Assembly (NCBI GenBank): GCA_044440025.1
Contig: JBITAF010000033.1
Span: 6,192 to 70,191 of the forward strand
From: JAHCJI01 sp044440025
GTDB taxonomy: Bacteria > Planctomycetota > Phycisphaerae > Phycisphaerales > UBA1924
Length of the DNA stretch: 64,000 nucleotides
Reading direction: 5' to 3'
Shown here: positions 59,663 to 64,000 of the stretch, piece by piece
Numbering within the stretch: the first letter of the stretch is position 1
Layout of the letters: each line of letters opens with the position of its first letter
Notes under the pieces: model-generated
Told to the model about the DNA's origin: nothing
What the model saw: only the letters and a program-made list of their open reading frames with translations
The model's database searches: none
Translations under genes and position numbers: made by a program

Positions 59663-60841
59663 TCAACACCCCGCATCGAACGCGTTCTGGAACGCCAGAA
59701 AATCAAAGAGCGTCAGCTCGCCGTCGCCGTCGAAGTCGGCCTGGGGGTCGCCGCTGTCGAAGAGGTTCTGGAAGGCCAGAAAGTCGAAGATGGTCAGCTC
59801 GCCATCGGCGTCCAGGTCGGCCGGGCACGCCCCGCCGCCCTCGACCAGGGCGAACGCCCCGGGCCGGCCGCCGGGGTTGGCGCCATTGCCCACGATGATG
59901 CCCGCGTCGTTGATGTCCTGGGCCGAGTGCAGTTCCCAGCCGTCGCCGGTCTGGTCGACCATCGTCGCCAGTTCCACGGCCCCGCCTGCCCGGGTCCAGA
60001 GGATGGCTCCCAGCGCCGATCCGCCCACGGCCTGGCCCGCCTGATTGATGGCCAGCAGGTGGGAGCGCACCGTTGGGCCCAGGGCCTCGCCCGCGTCGAT
60101 GGGCTCGCTCGAGGCGTCCTCCCAGACCGCCGCCCGGGTGACCGATCCCAGGCGCGCACGGCCGACGATCACGCCCGCGTCGTTGCGTTCGGCCGCCTCG
60201 TCGATCCCGCTCGCGTCTGGATCCAGCCGGTCCAGCAGGGAGCCCTCGCCGGACGCGTCCCATTGCACCGCGCGCACGATGCCGCCCCCATCGGGGTGGT
60301 GGGCCGACGACCCGAGGACGCGGCCGCTCGCATCGATGGACACAACCGTGGCGGGCTGGCCCCAGGTCTCGAGCATCCGCGGTGCTCCCAGCCCCAGCGA
60401 CCAGACGAGGGGGAACTGCGGCTCGCCGATCTGGAGCAGCACCTCGCCCGAAGAGCTGATGTCCACCGGGTGCAGGGTCGAGCATCCGTTGGGACCGATC
60501 GCGCTCATCCCCGACGCAGAGGTCCACTGGAACGCCCCGGGTCGGCCGCAGTCACGGCCGCTCACCCCGACCACCAGGCCGCCGGTCAGCGCGACGGCTT
60601 CGCTGATATGTCCACCGTCAAGCGTTCCCAGGATCTGCGGCTCGGCGTCGTAGGTGGCCCAGGTGACGGCCACCTGGAAGCTGTCCAGCCGGGCCGAGCC
60701 GACGATTCGGCCATCGTCACCGATGGCGGTCACCACGCTTTGGTCGGCGCCCGGGGGCAGCAAGAGCTCGTGCACGGCATACTGAGCTAGGCATGCCTGG
60801 GGCGCAAGAAAACACGCGATGAGGGCTGTTCGGTGGTCCAT
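59663..60841 (-). CDS. Exported HAF-repeat-like protein with GC-type dockerin
   Basis: A 392-residue exported protein. The leader (MDHRTALIACFLAPQACLAQ) is followed by repeats of a type seen in HAF-family extracellular proteins: an AIGDDGRIVGSA-like strand and turn that recurs (ISSSGEVLLQIG, IDASGRVLGSS, RNDAGVIVGRA, INQAGQAVGGS, INDAGIIVGNG). The C-terminus has two dockerin-like repeats and ends in Gly-Cys. ATG at 60841 is preferred over a TTG at 60859. It is upstream of the dockerin protein at 58203 and may be co-transcribed with it. Confidence 0.86.
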   Translation of the reverse strand: MDHRTALIACFLAPQACLAQYAVHELLLPPGADQSVVTAIGDDGRIVGSARLDSFQVAVTWATYDAEPQILGTLDGGHISEAVALTGGLVVGVSGRDCGRPGAFQWTSASGMSAIGPNGCSTLHPVDISSSGEVLLQIGEPQFPLVWSLGLGAPRMLETWGQPATVVSIDASGRVLGSSAHHPDGGGIVRAVQWDASGEGSLLDRLDPDASGIDEAAERNDAGVIVGRARLGSVTRAAVWEDASSEPIDAGEALGPTVRSHLLAINQAGQAVGGSALGAILWTRAGGAVELATMVDQTGDGWELHSAQDINDAGIIVGNGANPGGRPGAFALVEGGGACPADLDADGELTIFDFLAFQNLFDSGDPQADFDGDGELTLFDFLAFQNAFDAGC

Positions 60842-60974
60842 GCACAGAAGATACCCCAAAACGGAGCGATAGAGAACCCATTCTCTCGCAGATTGCAGAC
60901 CGATAACTAGATTTTTGAGATTATTTTTACTGATTCTGTGGCATTTTTGAGATTCGTGATTCTGACCTTCCCGG

Positions 60975-60980
60975 TATACT
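60975..60980 (+). promoter_or_regulatory. Possible -10 box before the PEP-CTERM-like gene
   Basis: TATACT at 60975-60980 lies 76 bases before the start at 61056, inside an AT-rich intergenic region (60842-61055) that contrasts with the GC-rich genome. A clear -35 at 17 bases is not seen. ATTTTTGAGATT occurs twice just upstream (about 60911-60922 and 60943-60954), which could be a regulator site. Confidence 0.35.
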
Positions 60981-61055
60981 CGCCACAGAGGAAACGAGAC
61001 AGTAGCCGCCTTGGCTACATAATATCCCTAATGCACTCGAAGGGGGAGAGACACC

Positions 61056-61679
61056 ATGCAGCAAACCACCACGATCGCGATGATCGCCGGCCTTGGGCTG
61101 GCGACTGTGGCTTGTGGCCAGGTCATCGGCTTCTCGGGAGATCCAACGGCCAGCGCGGAGCAGACCGGGGCCATGTTCTCGGGCAATCTGGAGTACACCT
61201 ATCTGGGCGGCAATGACGGCCAACTCAGCATCGACCTCACCAACGACTCTCCTTTGGCGGTCGGCGGATTCCTGACCGGCCTGATCTTTCGTGCGGCCGC
61301 TGGCGACGACCCGCTCATCGCCACGCTCGGATCGTCCAACCCGGCCACGTTCCTGGACACGGGGCCGGCCCTGGGCGGGGGCTTTGGCTCCTTCGATGGT
61401 GGGGCTGCGCTTGGCGGCAACTTCCTCGGCGGCGGCACGCCCTCCGACGGCCTGGGCCTTGGCGACATGGGAATGTTCACGTTCGACATCTCCTCGGCCG
61501 ACGCCTCGACGCTGACGTCGTCGAGCTTCCTGGGCACCGCCGACCAGCCCGGCCTGCTCGTCCGCTTCCGCGGGCTTAATGGGGGCTTGTCAGACATGGT
61601 GCCCGTGGTCATCCCCGCGCCGTCGGCGTTGGCCCTGCTGGGTCTGGGCGGCCTGGCGGCGACCCGCCGTCGTCGCTGA
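61056..61679 (+). CDS. Exported protein with PEP-CTERM-like sorting tail
   Basis: A 207-residue secreted protein. An N-terminal signal peptide (MQQTTTIAMIAGLGLATVACGQ) is followed by a beta-rich Gly/Ser domain. The C-terminus is tripartite: a short motif with APS in place of the usual PEP, a hydrophobic helix (ALALLGLGGLAATR) and an Arg cluster. This tail is recognised by exosortase-type processing in other bacteria. GGGGAG seven bases before the ATG supports the start. A strong hairpin follows the stop. Confidence 0.85.
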   Translation: MQQTTTIAMIAGLGLATVACGQVIGFSGDPTASAEQTGAMFSGNLEYTYLGGNDGQLSIDLTNDSPLAVGGFLTGLIFRAAAGDDPLIATLGSSNPATFLDTGPALGGGFGSFDGGAALGGNFLGGGTPSDGLGLGDMGMFTFDISSADASTLTSSSFLGTADQPGLLVRFRGLNGGLSDMVPVVIPAPSALALLGLGGLAATRRRR

Positions 61680-61718
61680 CTCGCGCCGGCAACCGATCGA
61701 CCGGTCAATCTCCCGACC

Positions 61719-61758
61719 GCACACAACGCCGGGGGCGTTCTGCCCCGGCGTTGTGTGC
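61719..61758 (+). terminator. 16-bp perfect hairpin after the PEP-CTERM-like gene
   Basis: GCACACAACGCCGGGG (61719-61734) and CCCCGGCGTTGTGTGC (61743-61758) form a 16-bp perfect stem with an 8-base loop, 40 bases after the stop. The downstream T-tract is weak (CCCTTTCATC). The unusual stem length suggests a strong terminator or an RNA 3' end that resists nucleases. Confidence 0.75.
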
Positions 61759-61837
61759 TGCGTCCCTTTCATCTTTCCTTGCAGCGCGTGAGCCGGGCCC
61801 GGGCCGCGGCGCGATACACACAGGGCGGACACAATAA

Positions 61838-61858
61838 AACCCGCCGATCGGCGGGGTT
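61838..61858 (-). terminator. Terminator of atpA
   Basis: On the minus strand the stem CCCGCC-GATC-GGCGGG is followed by TTTTATTGT, a classic rho-independent terminator. It lies about 34 bases after the atpA stop, so atpA is not followed by atpG on the same transcript. Confidence 0.85.
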
Positions 61859-61891
61859 ATGCGAACGTGATGCGGTGCTGGCCGATCGTGC

Positions 61892-63496
61892 TCAGACGCC
61901 AGCGGCGGCCGGCTCGGCGCTCTTGCTCTTATTCTTGCGGACCCAGTCGCCGCTGAAGTTCTTCAGCGCGTCTTCCAGTTCCTTGTTGATCTCGTCGGTC
62001 AGCTTGCGCTCCTGGTCGATCTTGTCCCACAGGGGCTTGTAGCTGGTCTGGAAGGCCTCGAGCAGGTCCTTCTCGAACCTGGGCACGTCCTTGATGGCCA
62101 CCTCGTCGAGGTAGCCGCGCGTGCCGGCGAAGATCGAGATGACCTGGTCGACCACGTGGAAGGGCGTGAACTCGGGCTGCTTGAGCAGCTCGACCATGCG
62201 GGCGCCACGATCGAGCTGGTTCTGCGTGGCCTTGTCGAGCTCCGTACCCAGCTGGGCGAAGGCCTCCAGCTCGCGGTACGCGGCCAGGTCCAGTCGCAGC
62301 GAGCCGGCGATCTTCTTCATCGCGCCGATCTGGGCGGCGCCGCCCACGCGGCTGACCGAGATGCCCACGTTAATCGCGGGGCGGACACCACTGAAGAACA
62401 GTTCCGGCTCGAGGTAGATCTGCCCATCGGTGATCGAGATCACGTTCGTGGGGATGTAGGCCGACACGTCGCCTTCCTGCGTCTCGATGATCGGCAGGGC
62501 GGTCAGGCTGCCGCCGCCGTTCTCGTCGCTCAGCTTGGTGGCGCGCTCCAGCAGGCGGCTGTGGAGGTAGAACACGTCGCCGGGGAAGGCCTCGCGGCCG
62601 GGCGGGCGGCGCAGGAGCAGCGACAGCTGGCGGTACGCGACGGCCTGCTTGCTCAGGTCGTCGTAGACCAGCAGGGCGTGCTTGGGCTTGCCGTTGCCCT
62701 CCTTGCCCTGCCACATGAAGTACTCGCCCATCGCGCAGCCGGCGTAGGGGGCCACGTACTGCATCGGGGCCGGGTCGCTGCTGCTCGCGTTCACGACGAT
62801 GGTGTAGTCCATCGCGCCGTGCTTCTTGAGCTTCTCGACCACGCTGGCGACGGTCGATTCCTTCTGGCCAACGGCGACGTAGATGCACACCACCGCGTCG
62901 TCGGTGCCCCAGTACTGCTTCTGGTTGATGATCGCGTCGATGCACACGGCGGTCTTGCCGGTCTTGCGGTCGCCGATGACCAGCTCACGCTGGCCGCGGC
63001 CCACGGGGATCATCGCGTCCACGGCCTTGATGCCGAACTGCAGCGGCTCGCTCACCGGCTGGCGGTCGGCGATGCCCGGGGCGATGATGTCGACCTTGCG
63101 GTGCTCGGCGGCCTCGATGGCCGGGCCGTCGTCGATGGGGCGGCCCAGCGGATCGACCACGCGGCCCAGCAGGCCCTCGCCCACGGGCACTTCCAGCAGG
63201 CGGCTGGTGCTCTTGACCAGGTCGCCCTCCTTGACCTTCAGATAGTCGCCGTAGATGACGGCGCCCACGGTGTCCATCTCCAGGTTCATGACCTGGCCCA
63301 TGACCGCGCCGCCCTCGCTCTGGAACTCGAGCAGCTCGCCGGCCATGGCGTTGGCCAAGCCGTAGACGCGGGCGATGCCGTCGCCGACCTCGACCACGCG
63401 GCCGACCTCGGAGACCTCGAGCTCGTTGGAGTATTGCTCCAGCTCGGTACGGATGACGCTGGCGATCTCGTCGGTTCGGATCTTCACGGCGGGCAA
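61892..63496 (-). CDS. atpA: ATP synthase F1 subunit alpha
   Basis: Nucleotide-binding subunit of the F1 ATPase, 534 residues. Typical features are GDRKTGKTAVCIDAIINQ (P-loop region), LLRRPPGREAFPGDVFYLHSRLLERA, ISITDGQIYLEPELFFSGVRPAINVGISVSRVGGAAQ and the C-terminal helical domain. About 25 residues at the end (FSGDWVRKNKSKSAEPAAAGV) extend beyond usual forms. No other ATP synthase gene adjoins it: downstream is its own terminator, and upstream are 500 bases without a gene, including a tandem array. In most bacteria atpA lies between atpH and atpG, so this isolated copy is odd. Confidence 0.95.
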   Translation of the reverse strand: MPAVKIRTDEIASVIRTELEQYSNELEVSEVGRVVEVGDGIARVYGLANAMAGELLEFQSEGGAVMGQVMNLEMDTVGAVIYGDYLKVKEGDLVKSTSRLLEVPVGEGLLGRVVDPLGRPIDDGPAIEAAEHRKVDIIAPGIADRQPVSEPLQFGIKAVDAMIPVGRGQRELVIGDRKTGKTAVCIDAIINQKQYWGTDDAVVCIYVAVGQKESTVASVVEKLKKHGAMDYTIVVNASSSDPAPMQYVAPYAGCAMGEYFMWQGKEGNGKPKHALLVYDDLSKQAVAYRQLSLLLRRPPGREAFPGDVFYLHSRLLERATKLSDENGGGSLTALPIIETQEGDVSAYIPTNVISITDGQIYLEPELFFSGVRPAINVGISVSRVGGAAQIGAMKKIAGSLRLDLAAYRELEAFAQLGTELDKATQNQLDRGARMVELLKQPEFTPFHVVDQVISIFAGTRGYLDEVAIKDVPRFEKDLLEAFQTSYKPLWDKIDQERKLTDEINKELEDALKNFSGDWVRKNKSKSAEPAAAGV

Positions 63497-63817
63497 TCCC
63501 TTTTTTCAGGAGGCGTCAAGACAAGAGTCGTCGCACACGCGGCCGGCCACCACCGCCGGGCCCGCGAAAGGAAACGGGTGCCAAGGGTAGCGGCGCTGGC
63601 CCCCGTTGTCTCGCCGGACGAGGGCGTGGCGGGTCGCCGGGCATCGGGCCCCGGCTCTCGGACGATCGGCCCCGGCCGCCGCCACGACCGGCTCGGAAAA
63701 CTCGGGATACCCCGTAACGCTGGATGCCCAGCAATATGCTTGGTATCTGAGTGGGGTTTCTGGCGTGGCGCCAGCGCCAGCGCGGTTCAACGTCCGAGAA
63801 GAGGAGCGCAAAATATG
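63497..63817. other. Upstream region of atpA, no gene seen
   Basis: About 320 bases between the atpA start and array D. A minus-strand open frame across it (to 63982) is made mostly of the array and has no ribosome site. No hairpin or clear promoter stands out to me, though the atpA promoter should lie here. A GGAGG-like ribosome site precedes the atpA ATG in the reverse sense (TCAGGAGG near 63505). Confidence 0.5.
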
Positions 63818-64000
63818 ATTTTGCGCTGGGTACACGGCGTTTTGCGCTGGGTACACGGCGTTTTGCGCTGGGTACACGGCGTTTTGCGCTGGGTACACGG
63901 CGTTTTGCGCTGGGTAAATGGCATTTTGCGTTGAGCTCACGGCGTTCTGCGCTGGGTACATGGCGTTTTGCGCTGAGCTCACGGCGTTTTGCGCTGGGTA
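63818..64000. repeat. Array D: at least 8.7 tandem 21-bp repeats, cut by window end
   Basis: Units begin at 63818, 63839, 63860, 63881, 63902, 63923, 63944, 63965 and 63986, each 21 bases apart. Most start GTTTTGCGCTGGG and end CACGGC; variants with GAGCTCACGGC occur. It lies upstream of atpA and runs out of the window. The first five copies are nearly identical, so this is the youngest-looking of the four arrays. Confidence 0.97.

Noticed and set aside
63506..63982. Open frame with repeated AQNAVYP units upstream of atpA
   Set aside because: Array D read in frame, with no start context; same reasoning as array A.

Overview
The window is about 64 kb of GC-rich DNA that looks like a planctomycete of the class Phycisphaerae. 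The main clue is three secreted proteins that end in a paired dockerin-like module (DFDGDG..TIFDFLAFQNAFDAG) closed by a terminal Gly-Cys. Supporting clues are a pseudopilin of the large planctomycete type, membrane proteins carrying CPxCG zinc ribbons, a PEP-CTERM-like tail, and Gram-negative envelope genes (BamA, a lipid-carbohydrate locus). Genes are densely packed, often with 4-base GTGA or ATGA overlaps, and many start with GTG or TTG. No rRNA, CRISPR array, transposase or integrase was seen. One tRNA, tRNA-Ser(GCU), is present.

Layout. 1-11 kb: the 3' end of der, a dockerin-type secreted protein, truA, phenylalanine hydroxylase, a thioredoxin-fold protein without its cysteines, and pyruvate phosphate dikinase. 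11-22.6 kb: pabB coupled to a Nudix gene, a sugar locus (family 2 glycosyltransferase, a domain-swapped HldE-like protein, a GT4-like protein), PilZ, a CPBP protease, BamA and an aldo-keto reductase. 23-30 kb: pyrC, map, elbB, tRNA-Ser, a macro-domain protein, a TylF-like methyltransferase and an M1 peptidase. 30-39.8 kb: pyruvate dehydrogenase E1-beta and E2 with a small unknown gene between them, a short-form UvrC and a pseudopilin. 39.9-44.8 kb: an iron/cobalamin-type ABC importer behind a perfect dyad, then two adjacent paralogues of a family with uracil-DNA-glycosylase-like features. 44.8-49.9 kb: an S24 (LexA/CI-like) repressor divergent from a tightly coupled run of HTH protein, ABC-type ATPase, GNAT protein and terminase large subunit, with no capsid or portal genes. 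50-58 kb: a lipoprotein, a fused ResB-CcsA cytochrome c synthase, NrfH and NrfA (nitrite to ammonium) and a GbsR/MarR-type regulator. 58-64 kb: two dockerin-type secreted proteins, a PEP-CTERM-like protein, and atpA standing alone.

How the genes fit together. CcsBA supplies the haem attachment that the nine haem motifs of NrfH/NrfA need, so 51-57 kb reads as one respiratory ammonification unit. The E1-beta/E2 pair and PPDK handle pyruvate, although E1-alpha and E3 are not here. BamA would insert outer-membrane proteins, and the glycosyltransferase locus would build surface sugars.

The two most unusual things are these. First, four intergenic tandem arrays have unrelated sequences but the same exact 21-bp (or 42-bp) period, and a fifth such repeat lies inside a gene. 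Second, the terminase-ATPase-GNAT-HTH cassette under a cleavable repressor resembles neither a full prophage nor any module I can name with certainty.
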